From Shimia sp. (GTDB lineage Bacteria > Pseudomonadota > Alphaproteobacteria > Rhodobacterales > Rhodobacteraceae), in NCBI RefSeq assembly GCF_022448905.1, contig NZ_JAKVCW010000004.1, positions 1 through 64,000 of the forward strand: a stretch of DNA of 64,000 nt. Reading direction: 5' to 3'. A program made the position numbers and the translations under genes. Positions within the stretch are counted from its first letter, which is position 1. Every line of letters begins with the position of its first letter. Below, piece by piece: positions 8,019 to 17,723 of the stretch. The notes below the pieces were generated by a model, which did no database searches, was not told the origin of the DNA, and saw only the letters and a program-made list of their open reading frames with translations.

Positions 8019-10439
8019 CTAGCCCTTCATGCGCGCTCCATCCCCGTCAAAGAGCGGTTTGGACAACAGGCGGGCAGGGCGCATTTTGCCGAGAATTTCA
8101 ATTTCAACTTCAAGGTCGTCTGATATTCGTTCTGTAGGGACAAATCCAATGGCGACAGATTTCTTAGCGTTGTGGGCATAGCCGCCCGAGGTGCAGAACC
8201 CGACCACCTCGCCGTCAAGCCAAATTGGCTCATAGGCCTGCACGTCCGCATCATCAGCGTCTACCTCAAAGGCGCAGAGTTTGCGATCTGGCCCCACCTC
8301 TTTGTCATGTTCAGCGGCTGCGCGGCCAATGAAGTCTTCCTGCTTTTTAAATGCGATAAACCGATCGAGGCCGGTTTCGGCGGCTGTGTAATCCGGAGAA
8401 TACTCAGACAGCCAGGACCCGAAGAATTTTTCCAGCCGCAATGACATCATCGCCCGCATGCCAAAGGGGCGCATGCCAAGGGGCTCACCCGCTTCCCAAA
8501 GCGTCTGCCACAGCGCGCGTTGCGCCATGGGATCGCAGAATATTTCGAAACCAAGGTCACCGGTATAGCTCACGCGCTGCACGAGGCAATCAACCATGCC
8601 GACCGTCAGTGGACGTACGTCCATAAACGCCATGTCGGAAATGTCGTCTCTTGTACAGGTTTGTAGAATTTCACGGGCTTTGGGTCCGGCGAGCTGGAAG
8701 CCTGTCAGTCGGTCAGAGACGTTTTTGACCAGCACGCCGTCCATTTCATTCTGTTCAAACCAGCGCATGTGATAGGCCTGCGCGCCGTAAGATGCGGTGA
8801 GTTGGAACGCGGTTTCAGACAGACAAGAGACGGTGAAGTCACCGACCAACTTGCCTTTGTGCGACAACATTGGCGTGAGGCTCAAGCGGCCTTGTTTGGG
8901 GATACGTCCTGCCATGATGCGGTTGAGCCAGGCACGGGCGTTGGGGCCGGTGACCATGTATTTCCCGAAGTTGTGCACCTCGTTGATGCCAACGGCGTTA
9001 CGCACAGCCGCCACTTCTCGCGCTGTTGCATCAAAGGCGTTGGACCGGCGGAAGGAGGGGGTTTCATAGCGGGGTTCGTCATCTTGTGCGAAGTAGTTGA
9101 CCACTTCGAGCCCAAATTGTTGCCCCCAGACCGCGCCCATTTTGTCAAAGATATCATACATTGGCGTTTGCCGGAATGGGCGGGCGGCAGGCAGTTCCTC
9201 GTTAGGGTAAGAGACAGAGAAGCGGGTTTGGTAGTTTTCGATGACTTTGGGACGGGTGTAGCCGGGCGTGATCCAGTCACCAAAACGGGCGCAATCCATG
9301 GCGAATGTGTCGCGCTCGGTTTCGCCTTCTACCATCCACTGCGCGAGCATCAGGCCAACGCCACCGCCCTGAGAGAAGCCGGCCATCACGGCGCATGCGG
9401 ACCAATAGTTCCGCATGCCTGGTACTGGTCCAACCAGCGGATTGCCGTCAGGAGCAAAAGTGAAAGGGCCGTGGATCACGGATTTCACGCCAGCGGTGGC
9501 AAGGGCCGGGAAGCGTTTGTAGGCAAACTCAATGGAGGCTTCGATTTTGTCGAAGTCATCGGGCAGCAGCTCATGGCCAAAATCCCAAGGTGTGCCGTCT
9601 ACACCCCACGGGCGACAGGGTTGCTCATAAAAGCCAATGCACAGCCCGCGGCCTTCTTGGCGGAAGTAGCTCTCACCGGCTGGATCCATCACATGCGGAT
9701 GCTCTTTGCCGTCCTGCATCATCTCGACAATCAGCGGCACATCCTCAGTGACGATATATTGGTGCTCCATTGGATGAAGAGGGAAGTAAACTCCCGCCAT
9801 CGCGCCGACCTCCCGTGCCCATAGACCCGCTGCGTTGACGACATGCTCGGCGTGGATCGTGCCTTTGTCGGTGACAACGTCCCAGGTGCCGTCCGGACGT
9901 TGGGTCGTTGCGGTGACTTTCGTGTGGGTTTTGATTGTCGCTCCGCCCAATCGCGCGGCTTTGGCATAGGCGTGCGTTGTTCCGGACGGATCAAGATGAC
10001 CGTCCAGCGGATCATACAGCGCGCCGATGATGCCATCGGTGTTCGTGGCTGGGGCAAATTGTTTGATTTCATCCGGTGTGAGAATCTCGGTATCGAGCCC
10101 CATAAATCGATGTTTGGCCCGCTCTGCGAGCAACATGTCAAAGCGATCCTGATTGTCCGCTAGGGTCACTCCGCCCACGTGGTGCAATCCGCAGGACATG
10201 CCGGTGAGCTCTTCCAGCTCGCGGTAAAGATTGATTGTGTACCCTTGCAGCGCCGCCATATTGGTGTCGCCATTGAGCGTGTGAAATCCGCCGGCTGCAT
10301 GCCAGGTTGAGCCGGATGTGAGCTCTGAACGTTCGATCAACATGACGTCGGACCAGCCAAGTTTGGTTAGGTGGTACAGAACAGAGCAGCCAACGACGCC
10401 GCCTCCGATCACTGCTACGCGGGTCGTCGTCGTGGTCAT
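8019..10439 (-). CDS. FAD-dependent oxidoreductase with GcvT domain (dimethylglycine/sarcosine dehydrogenase-like)
   Basis: 806 residues. An N-terminal dinucleotide-binding motif (VIGGGVVGCS) opens a DAO-type FAD domain. GSTWHAAGG contains the histidine that binds FAD covalently in dimethylglycine dehydrogenase. The second half is a folate-binding GcvT/aminomethyltransferase domain (TGFQLAGPKAREIL, GDLGFEIFCDP) with its C-terminal barrel. Enzymes of this build demethylate dimethylglycine, sarcosine or related amines and pass the one-carbon unit to tetrahydrofolate. Roseobacters carry many paralogues, so the exact substrate is open. It is followed downstream by the MobA-like gene on the same strand, across a gap of about 30 bases. 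Confidence 0.85.
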   Translation of the reverse strand: MTTTTTRVAVIGGGVVGCSVLYHLTKLGWSDVMLIERSELTSGSTWHAAGGFHTLNGDTNMAALQGYTINLYRELEELTGMSCGLHHVGGVTLADNQDRFDMLLAERAKHRFMGLDTEILTPDEIKQFAPATNTDGIIGALYDPLDGHLDPSGTTHAYAKAARLGGATIKTHTKVTATTQRPDGTWDVVTDKGTIHAEHVVNAAGLWAREVGAMAGVYFPLHPMEHQYIVTEDVPLIVEMMQDGKEHPHVMDPAGESYFRQEGRGLCIGFYEQPCRPWGVDGTPWDFGHELLPDDFDKIEASIEFAYKRFPALATAGVKSVIHGPFTFAPDGNPLVGPVPGMRNYWSACAVMAGFSQGGGVGLMLAQWMVEGETERDTFAMDCARFGDWITPGYTRPKVIENYQTRFSVSYPNEELPAARPFRQTPMYDIFDKMGAVWGQQFGLEVVNYFAQDDEPRYETPSFRRSNAFDATAREVAAVRNAVGINEVHNFGKYMVTGPNARAWLNRIMAGRIPKQGRLSLTPMLSHKGKLVGDFTVSCLSETAFQLTASYGAQAYHMRWFEQNEMDGVLVKNVSDRLTGFQLAGPKAREILQTCTRDDISDMAFMDVRPLTVGMVDCLVQRVSYTGDLGFEIFCDPMAQRALWQTLWEAGEPLGMRPFGMRAMMSLRLEKFFGSWLSEYSPDYTAAETGLDRFIAFKKQEDFIGRAAAEHDKEVGPDRKLCAFEVDADDADVQAYEPIWLDGEVVGFCTSGGYAHNAKKSVAIGFVPTERISDDLEVEIEILGKMRPARLLSKPLFDGDGARMKG

Positions 10440-10569
10440 GGATGCCTCCTGTGTTCCCTGACGTCTATGAAATCGGGGGCATCAGGTGCACAGCATGCTC
10501 AAACGCGACACTTTTCGTCGCAAATGGCTTTAAGGCGGTGAGGTTGTTTGGAGGACTTTGACTAAAGCT

Positions 10570-10980
10570 CTATTTCTTGAGCGGAACGCCGTAGAGCTCA
10601 AGCCGATGGCCCTTGAGCTGAAACCCCAGTTTTTCGGCGATTTTTTCTTGCAGCGCTTCAATCTCTGGATCGACAAATTCAATGACTTCACCAGAGGAGA
10701 TATCGATCAGGTGGTCGTGGTGCTCGCGCTCCGCATCCTCATAACGAGCGCGGCCATCGCCAAACTCCAGCTTGTCCAGAATTCCGGCTTCTTCGAAGAG
10801 TTTGACGGTCCGGTAGACAGTTGCGAGGGAGATGCCAGAATCGCGAGCTGAGGCGCGGGCATAGAGCTCTTCCACGTCAGGGTGGTCGGTGCTTTCCTGC
10901 AAAACAGTGGCGATGGTTCGGCGTTGCTCCGTCATCCGCAACCCTTTGGATTCGCACCGTTCAATAATGGAGTCGCCCAT
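10570..10980 (-). CDS. Fur-family metal-responsive transcriptional regulator
   Basis: About 136 residues with a winged helix (LRMTEQRRTIATVLQ, SLATVYRTVKLFEEAG) and a metal site (EREHHDHLIDISSGEVIEF). The usual CxxC structural zinc motif of E. coli Fur is absent, as in alphaproteobacterial Fur/Mur proteins that sense manganese or iron. I chose the ATG at 10980 (MGDSIIERCESKGLRM) because family members start there; an upstream GTG at 11064 would add 28 residues with no family match. Whether it is Mur, Fur or Irr cannot be settled here. Confidence 0.85.
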   Translation of the reverse strand: MGDSIIERCESKGLRMTEQRRTIATVLQESTDHPDVEELYARASARDSGISLATVYRTVKLFEEAGILDKLEFGDGRARYEDAEREHHDHLIDISSGEVIEFVDPEIEALQEKIAEKLGFQLKGHRLELYGVPLKK

Positions 10981-11088
10981 GCCGCACCTGTGACCTGACT
11001 TGTGGTTCTTGATTTGGCTTTCCTGTCTATCCAAAGCTGTCTTAGGTTTCCACTGCTTTTGCACAGCCGCGACAAGAAAGACCGATGC

Positions 11089-11934
11089 TCAGTCGAGAAG
11101 CAGTTTGCCTTCCATTGTCCGCCGCGCTTGCCCAGATACGGTGACACCGCTTGCATTGACGGAAACCGAAATTTCGCTGGGCCGGCGCATTTCGACGCCT
11201 TGACGGATGGTTAGTTCCAGGTCGCGACCTTCTATTCTGGACAGAAGCGCGGCGGTCGCGGCGCAAGCGCTGCCGGTGGCGGGGTCTTCGGGGATGTTGT
11301 CCAGCGGTGCAAACATACGCGCGTACAAGGTGTTGCCATCGCGGGCGTAGACAAATTGCGCAAAGTCCAAGCCGGATGGATAGCGTGCGTTGCCTTTCCG
11401 AATAGCTGCGATATCTGGCGATGTCTTGGCCAGAATGTCCCGGTTTTTGACCTCGGTGATCGTGAACGCCAGTCCTAAGGAAGCCATCACCGGGGGATGC
11501 ACTTGAAACTGCAGATCGCCGGTTTCGATGCTTAAAGCCTCGGCGACCAAGGCCGGGTCAGGCTCACACAATATCTCGAGCGGTTGTGTGGCCTGAAAGG
11601 ACGCGCTTTGGCCGTCTGATGTGCAGGCTAGCGGACCCACGCCGAGCTCTAACACCATGTTGTTTGGCGCGCCTTCCTGCGCCAATGCGCAAGCGGTACC
11701 GATTAGTGGATGCCCGGCAAAAGGGATTTCCATGGTTGGGGTGAAGATGCGCACTTTGGCGGTGTGTGCGGGGTCATTGGGCGGGTATACAAAGGTTGTC
11801 TCAGAGAAATTGAACTCGCGCGCAATTTTCTGCAGGGACTCTTCTGCGATGGTTGTCGCATCGGGAATGACCGCCAACTGATTGCCGCCAAAGGGGGAAT
11901 TCGTGAAAACGTCATAGACAAAATACTGCGTCAT
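11089..11934 (-). CDS. PhzF-family isomerase
   Basis: 281 residues. The N-terminus YFVYDVFTNSPFGGNQLAVI and the later IPFAGHPLIGTA are hallmark segments of the PhzF fold (diaminopimelate-epimerase-like), and EDPATGSACAATAALL is the conserved second-half motif. Phenazine PhzF isomerises a dihydro-hydroxyanthranilate; most bacterial homologues have no known substrate and no phenazine genes are present here. The family usually relies on a glutamate rather than paired cysteines. It appears to be a single-gene unit upstream of the Fur-family gene. Confidence 0.85.
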   Translation of the reverse strand: MTQYFVYDVFTNSPFGGNQLAVIPDATTIAEESLQKIAREFNFSETTFVYPPNDPAHTAKVRIFTPTMEIPFAGHPLIGTACALAQEGAPNNMVLELGVGPLACTSDGQSASFQATQPLEILCEPDPALVAEALSIETGDLQFQVHPPVMASLGLAFTITEVKNRDILAKTSPDIAAIRKGNARYPSGLDFAQFVYARDGNTLYARMFAPLDNIPEDPATGSACAATAALLSRIEGRDLELTIRQGVEMRRPSEISVSVNASGVTVSGQARRTMEGKLLLD

Positions 11935-11970
11935 GGCGAAAGCGGCCTTTCCAAAAGGAAGCAGCGTGGA

Positions 11971-12660
11971 TCATGCGCTGCGGTTTAATTCGAGCCAAAT
12001 TGGCAGGTGGTCGGAGGCAACATGTGCCGGGATACGGCTCAGTACGCCGTGGGCTTGCACATCAATGCCTTTGGTGTGCGCAAAGCCATCCAAACCGGCG
12101 ATTGGCCGTGGGGCGGGAAAAGTGTGGCCGGTCGACAGGAAGTCAAAACCCGGGGTCACGGCGTCCAGCGCAGCCTTGGAGCCCCATTCGTTGAAGTCGC
12201 CCGCTATGAGGGTGGGCATGTCCGGCAACCGACGCACAGCCCGCGCCACCGCGCCAAGTTGCATAAGTCGGTAGCGCCGGATCAGGCCAAGATGCACACC
12301 GATGATCCGGATGTCGCCGATGGACGTGCGTAGATCGGCGCGGATTGCGCCGCGCGGCTCCAGCCCTGGAAGATCTAGACCAGACGTTTCCAAAACCTCA
12401 ACATTCGGGCGCACCAGCATGGCGTTCCCGTGGAACCCAAGCGAGCCTATTGGTTGCCCGAAGTCTATGTGTTGAAAGCCTTTCTTCTTAACCAAGTCGT
12501 GTGGAAGGGCGGCTGGTCTTGGCGGGAGACGTTTGTCGGCTTCCTGCAATACCACCACATCGGCCTTCAAAGCACGGATCACCACCATGCTGCGCGCAGG
12601 GCGGCGTTGCAGGTCAACGCCGACGCATTTTTGCAGATTGTAACTGGCAATGCGCAGCAA
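11971..12660 (-). CDS. Endonuclease/exonuclease/phosphatase family protein
   Basis: 229 residues with the four signature segments of the EEP metal-dependent phosphoesterase fold in order: ASYNLQKC near the N-terminus, VVLQEAD (metal-binding Glu), AGDFNEWGS (Asp-Asn pair) and ASDHLPIWLEL (catalytic Asp-His). There is no signal peptide or transmembrane segment. Family members act on DNA, phosphoinositides or sphingomyelin, so the substrate is not defined. It lies on the same strand as selO upstream and phzF downstream with short gaps, so co-transcription is possible. Confidence 0.8.
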   Translation of the reverse strand: MLRIASYNLQKCVGVDLQRRPARSMVVIRALKADVVVLQEADKRLPPRPAALPHDLVKKKGFQHIDFGQPIGSLGFHGNAMLVRPNVEVLETSGLDLPGLEPRGAIRADLRTSIGDIRIIGVHLGLIRRYRLMQLGAVARAVRRLPDMPTLIAGDFNEWGSKAALDAVTPGFDFLSTGHTFPAPRPIAGLDGFAHTKGIDVQAHGVLSRIPAHVASDHLPIWLELNRSA

Positions 12661-12727
12661 TGTTCAAATCCGCTTCAAGAGAGCTCAAAGAAGTATCTCT
12701 TTGAGAATAGGGTGTTTTGCTATGATG

Positions 12728-14140
12728 TTAAGTGCCGCAGAAGGTCTGCGTCACTTTTTCTTCAGCGGTTGGAGGCGTGGTCAGGTCGGTGGCCTCAACG
12801 GACGCTTCAAACGGCGCGGCGAGGACGGCGTTGAGGCGGTGAAACAGCTCATAGTCTCCGGCCACGGCCTGGGTGATCATCAACTCAATCTGGTGGTTGC
12901 GCGGGATGAGGTAAGGGTTGGATTTTGCCATGACCTCTTCCGGGGATGTCGACTGGTCTTGTTTTCGCGCGGTCCATTGCGCGTGCCATGTGGCGTAGTC
13001 ACCATGCGCCTCAATCCCGGTTTCCGATACGGAGCCATCGGTCAAATAACGGAAACTATTGGTGAAATCCGCTTTCTGATTCGTCATTATGGCCAGTAGT
13101 TGGGTAATCAGCGCTTCGTCGCTATCAATGATTTTCGACAGGCCGAGCTTAGCGGCAAATTTCTCCTGCCAGATGCGTCGCAGCATGCTAGGCATGTCGT
13201 TGATGATGTTTGTGAATTCTTCCACTGCGGCGTCTGAGTTGTCCTCCAGCGGGAGCAGTGACGTTGCAAGCTGTGCCATGTTCCAGGCGATGATTTGTGG
13301 TTGGTTGCCATAAGCATAGCGTCCATTGCGGTCGATGGAGGAAAACACTTGGCCGGGATGGAACGCGTCCATGAAAGCGCAAGGGCCGTAGTCGATGGTT
13401 TCGCCGGAGATGGCGCAGTTGTCGGTGTTCATCACGCCGTGGATGAAGCCAACCGACATCCAATGTGCGATCAGCTCCGCTTGTTTGGCAACAACCGCTT
13501 TGAGAAAGTCGGCGGGCGTGCCGGTTGACGGATAGTGCCGTGCGATGGCGTAGTCCAGAAGGGACTGTAATCCTTCAACATCTTGACGCGCGGCCAGGAC
13601 CTGAAATGTGCCGACCCGGATGTGGCTTGAAGCGACGCGAGTGAGCACGGCACCGGGCAAGGGGCGGTCGCGCATGATTTCTTCGCCAGTTTCTGCGGCG
13701 GCCAACGCGCGGGTGGTTGGGATGCCAAGCGCGTGCATGGCTTCTGACACCACATATTCACGAAGGACTGGGCCAAGCCAAGCGCGTCCGTCGCCGCGTC
13801 GCGCATAGGGTGTCGGGCCTGACCCCTTCAATTGTATGTCGTAGCCGTTTGATTCCCCGAGCAAAACAGCGCGCCCGTCACCCAGTTGTGGATTCCATTG
13901 ACCAAACTGGTGGCCCGCATAAAGCTGCGCGATTGGCTCCGCACCATCTGGCACCGAGCTGCCCGAAAACACATTCGCCAGTTCGACGGCGTCGTCCGTC
14001 TCGGTCATGCCGAGCGCCTCTGCGAGCGGATGATTGAACGCGAGCAGTTTTGGCCCTCGAACGGGTGTGGGTTTTTGATGTGAAAACAGCCGGTTGGGCA
14101 GTGACACATAGGTGTTGTCAAAGGGGATATGCAGCGTCAT
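12728..14140 (-). CDS. selO: Protein adenylyltransferase SelO (YdiU)
   Basis: 470 residues, the usual length for bacterial SelO. The pseudokinase core is recognisable: GDGRAVLLGE, GSGPTPYARRGDGRAWLGPV, VMNTDNCAISGETIDYGPCAF (flipped-ATP active site with catalytic Asp) and a C-terminal helical region. SelO transfers AMP from ATP to Ser, Thr or Tyr of other proteins and is tied to redox stress. The protein ends TFCGT, so a Cys sits third from the end, the place where the selenocysteine of animal SelO is found. No ribosome binding site is obvious before the ATG. Confidence 0.9.
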   Translation of the reverse strand: MTLHIPFDNTYVSLPNRLFSHQKPTPVRGPKLLAFNHPLAEALGMTETDDAVELANVFSGSSVPDGAEPIAQLYAGHQFGQWNPQLGDGRAVLLGESNGYDIQLKGSGPTPYARRGDGRAWLGPVLREYVVSEAMHALGIPTTRALAAAETGEEIMRDRPLPGAVLTRVASSHIRVGTFQVLAARQDVEGLQSLLDYAIARHYPSTGTPADFLKAVVAKQAELIAHWMSVGFIHGVMNTDNCAISGETIDYGPCAFMDAFHPGQVFSSIDRNGRYAYGNQPQIIAWNMAQLATSLLPLEDNSDAAVEEFTNIINDMPSMLRRIWQEKFAAKLGLSKIIDSDEALITQLLAIMTNQKADFTNSFRYLTDGSVSETGIEAHGDYATWHAQWTARKQDQSTSPEEVMAKSNPYLIPRNHQIELMITQAVAGDYELFHRLNAVLAAPFEASVEATDLTTPPTAEEKVTQTFCGT

Positions 14141-14240
14141 GGGCGCAGCATATCTGGGTTTGACAAGATTGCCACCGTGGATGGCTCACAAGGCCGCGAT
14201 TGTGTTCACAGCCTTGCTTTGAAGGTCTGAATCTTAGCGC

Positions 14241-15182
14241 TTACAAGCGGCTAAGGCGTTCTGCCAAAAGGGAAAAGAACCCGTCTGCATCGACGTCGCC
14301 CATAAACATGGCATTGGGCTTGCGATCAGTGACCCGCCACCAATCGGCCACGGTCATGCCCATGGTGAGTTCGGATTGGGTTTCGATCTCCACATTGATA
14401 TGGCGACCGGAGAACAGCTCTGGCTGGATCAGGTAGGCTGTTACGCATGGATCGTGCAAAGGTGCGCCGTCGGAGCCGTATTTTTCTTTGTCAAATCTCT
14501 CAAAGAAATCAGTCATTTCCGCGACAGCAATTCCAACTTTTGTGCCGAGGTTGCGGAAGGCATCGTTGCGCGGCTTGGTGACCAAGGCCTTGTGCGTGAC
14601 ATCCAGTGGCATGACCACTATTGGTACGCCGGATTTGAACACAATATCAGCGGCTTGCGGGTCAACGTAGATGTTGAATTCTGCTGCGGGCGTGATGTTG
14701 CCAACTTCGAAGTAGGCGCCGCCCATCAGGACAATTTCCTGTACCTTTTCAATGATATCAGGCGCTTTTTCAAACGCCGTGCCGATGTTGGTCAAAGGGC
14801 CGAGCGGGCAGAGTGTGACAGTTCCGGCGTCATGCGTGCGCAGTGTGTCGATGATAAAGTCAACGGCGTGTTGATCCTCGATCTGCATAACGGGGTCCGG
14901 AAGCACTGGCCCGTTGAGACCGGTTTTGCCGTGTACGTGTTCCGCGGTGACCAACTCACGGCCCATCGGACGGTCACAGCCTTCATACACTTTGGTGTCC
15001 GGCTTTCCCGCTAACTCACAGACAATACGTGCATTTTTTGATGTCAGGGCCAGAGGCACGTTGCCTGCAACAGCAGTGATCCCAAGAACGTCGATCTCTT
15101 CGGGGCTTGCCAAAGCCAAGAGAATGGCGACGGCGTCGTCCTGGCCTGGATCCGTGTCGATGATGATCTTGCGCGCGCTCAT
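14241..15182 (-). CDS. Inosine/uridine-preferring nucleoside hydrolase
   Basis: About 313 residues. The N-terminal IIIDTDPGQDDAVAIL is the calcium-binding signature of nucleoside hydrolases, and LCPLGPLTNI and GGAYFEVGNITPAAEFN form the rest of the active site. The enzyme cleaves ribonucleosides to base and ribose. I chose the ATG at 15182 because CGAGGG lies just upstream and the family starts a few residues before DTDPG; a longer frame to 15251 has no support. Residues that set purine versus pyrimidine preference cannot be judged here. Confidence 0.88.
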   Translation of the reverse strand: MSARKIIIDTDPGQDDAVAILLALASPEEIDVLGITAVAGNVPLALTSKNARIVCELAGKPDTKVYEGCDRPMGRELVTAEHVHGKTGLNGPVLPDPVMQIEDQHAVDFIIDTLRTHDAGTVTLCPLGPLTNIGTAFEKAPDIIEKVQEIVLMGGAYFEVGNITPAAEFNIYVDPQAADIVFKSGVPIVVMPLDVTHKALVTKPRNDAFRNLGTKVGIAVAEMTDFFERFDKEKYGSDGAPLHDPCVTAYLIQPELFSGRHINVEIETQSELTMGMTVADWWRVTDRKPNAMFMGDVDADGFFSLLAERLSRL

Positions 15183-15471
15183 GATGTGCCCTCGTAGCTG
15201 TTGGAAGTCGCACCCTGTCAAGGCATGACGGGCTTGTCTAGCATGGATCACATCAGGCGTGAAAAAAATTTACCAAATGGTCCAAAAAGCATTCAAAACC
15301 ACGTCGGTATTGCGTCTGTATCACGGCTGTTTTGCGGAGGTGCAAATTTGTGCGTCACGCGTGCCGTTGCACGATTGTGTTAACCCGCCGTGCGGTGGCG
15401 GTTTTGTGGTTGCGCTGGGGTACCATCCCCGAAATTCTGCGACGCATGCGGCAGCGAAAGGAATATGACCG

Positions 15472-17652
15472 GTGGGGATGACAACTCAAACCACGCTGAC
15501 ACGGGATTTGGTGCTGGTAGGCGGCGGACATGCGCATGCCTTGATGTTGCGCATGTGGGGCATGACGCCGGTGCAGGGTGTGCAGGTCACGTTGATCAAT
15601 CCCGGACCAACCGCGCCTTACTCGGGTATGTTGCCGGGGCATATTGCCGGGCACTACACACGCGAAGCTTTGGAAATAGATCTGGTCAAACTGGCGCGGT
15701 TTGCCGGTGCGCGGGTGATCTTTGGGGCGGCGGATGGGATCGATGCAGATCGCAAGGTTATTCATGTGCCCGGTCGCGGCGAGATTGCTTATGATGTGGC
15801 CTCACTGGATGTTGGTTTGCATGCGCGGGCGGCGCATATTCCGGGGTTTTCGCAGTTTGGCATCGGGGCGAAGCCGCTGGATGCGTATGCAGACCGCTGG
15901 GATGCGTATTTGTCGGAGGTCGATGCTGGCAAAAAAGCAGGCATTGTGGCGGTGATTGGCGGCGGCGTGGCGGGCTGTGAATTGGCTCTGGCCATGGCGC
16001 ATCGCTTACATGGTTTGGGCAAGACCAATTGTGTCACGTTGATTGAGACAAACACCAAGCTCGCGAATGGGACACCTGGCGCGGATCGGACTCTGCGGGA
16101 AGAGATGCTGCGATTGGGCGTTACGGTCGTGAGCGCAGTCGAGGTAGACGCGGTCACTGCGGAGGCGGTGAAGCTGCGCGGGTATTCTGATGTGGCGTCG
16201 GAGTTCACAGTCGGGACGGCTGGAGGCTTTGCGCATGACTGGTTGGCGACGTCGGACCTGCCCAAAGATGCCCAAGGGTTTGTTCATGTGGATGAGCGGC
16301 TTTTGGTATCCGGCTATGAAGATCTGTTTGCTGCGGGGGATTGCGCGGCTTTGATGGCCAGTCCCCGTCCCAAGGCTGGGGTCTTTGCAGTACGCGCGGC
16401 GCCGGTGCTGTATCACAACATTTCCGCCGCATTGACCGGCAGCGAGATGAAACCGTTCCGACCACAGGCGGATTACCTCAAGCTGATGTCGCTTGGCGAC
16501 AAAAGCGCGATGGCCGCGAAGTGGGGGCGGTGTTTGGTCGCTCCGAAGGCGCAACTGTGGCGTTGGAAAGATTATATTGATCAGAGCTTTATGCGGAAGT
16601 TCTCCGAGTTCCCGAAGATGAAAGCAGCAGCGCCAGTGGGGCCAGTGGCGTTGGGTGCGCAGAGCGATCAGATGTTGTGCGGCGGCTGCGGAGCGAAGGT
16701 TGCACCGGGGCAACTCAGCGCGGCCTTGGCAGAGATGCCCACCGTGAAGCGATCGGATGTACTGCAGGGCGCCGGCGATGATGCCGCCGTGTTGGAAGTT
16801 GGTGGTCAGAAACAGGTCCTGAGCGTCGATCACCTGCGTGGGTTTGTGGCGGATCATGGGCTGATGGGGCGCATCGCTGCGGTGCACGCGCTTGGCGATG
16901 TTTGGGCCATGGGCGCCAAGCCGCAATCTGCGCTGTTGTCGGTGACGTTGCCGCGTATGACGAGAGAGCTGCAGGCGCGGGCGATGCGCGAAATTCTGGC
17001 GGGGGTTGGGGAGGTCGTGCGTGGCGCCGGTGCGGAGATTGTCGGGGGGCATTCCACCATGGGGGAGGAATTGACCATCGGGTTGACCGTCACAGGGTTG
17101 CTTGATGGCGCAGCGATTACTTTGGAAGGAGCCAAAGTTGGGGATGTACTGATCCTGACGCGGCCGATTGGGTCCGGTACAGTGTTGGCGGCAGAGATGC
17201 AAGGCAAAGCCAACGGGCGGGACGTGGCCGCGTTGTATGAGATCCTGGCACAGCCGCAGGGCGACGCGGCAGAAATCTTGAGCGTTGCACATGCGATGAC
17301 GGATGTGACCGGCTTTGGGTTGGCCGGGCATCTGACGGCCATGTGTCGAGCGTCTGAAGTGGCGGCGGATATTAGTCTGGAGGATGTGCCAACCTATGCA
17401 GGGGCGGAGGCGCTGGCAGAAGCCGGGCACCGCAGCACAATATTTGAGGACAACAAGCTGGCCGCGCCAGTGTTTGGGCCGGAGAACGCTAAGATGGCTT
17501 TGCTGCATGATCCGCAGACGTCCGGCGGGTTTTTAGCGGCAGTTACGGCGGGAGAGGCCGAGCGTTTGCGAGAGGAATTGCAGGCTGCAGGGCACAAAGC
17601 AGCGGTGATAGGGCGCTTGATTGAGGGCGCGCCAGCGATTGTGTGTCGCTGA
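15472..17652 (+). CDS. selD: Selenide, water dikinase fused to an N-terminal flavoprotein domain
   Basis: 726 residues. Residues 1 to about 390 form an NADH-dehydrogenase-like pyridine nucleotide-disulfide oxidoreductase (LVLVGGGHAHALML FAD motif, AVIGGGVAGCELALAM NAD motif, VSGYEDLFAAGDCAA). From about 400 comes SelD: CGGCGAKVAPG supplies Cys406 and Lys409, matching the catalytic Cys/Lys of E. coli SelD, and GDDAAVLEV and VDHLRGFVAD bind ATP and metals. SelD makes selenophosphate; the fused flavoprotein may deliver or reduce selenium. The GTG at 15472 is favoured because AAGGA lies 9 bases upstream. The position used by Sec in some SelDs is Cys here. It converges on mnmH. Confidence 0.93.
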   Translation: MGMTTQTTLTRDLVLVGGGHAHALMLRMWGMTPVQGVQVTLINPGPTAPYSGMLPGHIAGHYTREALEIDLVKLARFAGARVIFGAADGIDADRKVIHVPGRGEIAYDVASLDVGLHARAAHIPGFSQFGIGAKPLDAYADRWDAYLSEVDAGKKAGIVAVIGGGVAGCELALAMAHRLHGLGKTNCVTLIETNTKLANGTPGADRTLREEMLRLGVTVVSAVEVDAVTAEAVKLRGYSDVASEFTVGTAGGFAHDWLATSDLPKDAQGFVHVDERLLVSGYEDLFAAGDCAALMASPRPKAGVFAVRAAPVLYHNISAALTGSEMKPFRPQADYLKLMSLGDKSAMAAKWGRCLVAPKAQLWRWKDYIDQSFMRKFSEFPKMKAAAPVGPVALGAQSDQMLCGGCGAKVAPGQLSAALAEMPTVKRSDVLQGAGDDAAVLEVGGQKQVLSVDHLRGFVADHGLMGRIAAVHALGDVWAMGAKPQSALLSVTLPRMTRELQARAMREILAGVGEVVRGAGAEIVGGHSTMGEELTIGLTVTGLLDGAAITLEGAKVGDVLILTRPIGSGTVLAAEMQGKANGRDVAALYEILAQPQGDAAEILSVAHAMTDVTGFGLAGHLTAMCRASEVAADISLEDVPTYAGAEALAEAGHRSTIFEDNKLAAPVFGPENAKMALLHDPQTSGGFLAAVTAGEAERLREELQAAGHKAAVIGRLIEGAPAIVCR

Positions 17653-17660
17653 GCGCAAAA

Positions 17661-17710
17661 GAGGGGCGTTGCCCCTCGCGCAGGCGCGCTCACCCCAGGA
17701 TATTTGGGGT
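17661..17710. terminator. Two hairpins between convergent selD and mnmH
   Basis: GAGGGGC-GTT-GCCCCTC at 17661-17677 and ACCCCA-GGATATTT-GGGGT at 17692-17710 lie in the 70 bases between the two stop codons. Neither has a T run, so termination strength is uncertain; the CCCAGGATATTTGGGG type is common between convergent genes in Rhodobacteraceae. Confidence 0.45.
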
Positions 17711-17723
17711 AAGAAGAAGCGGT

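Noticed and set aside
8769..9824. 351-codon plus-strand frame opposite the DMGDH-like gene
   Set aside because: It mirrors a gene with clear FAD and GcvT motifs and has no own similarity.
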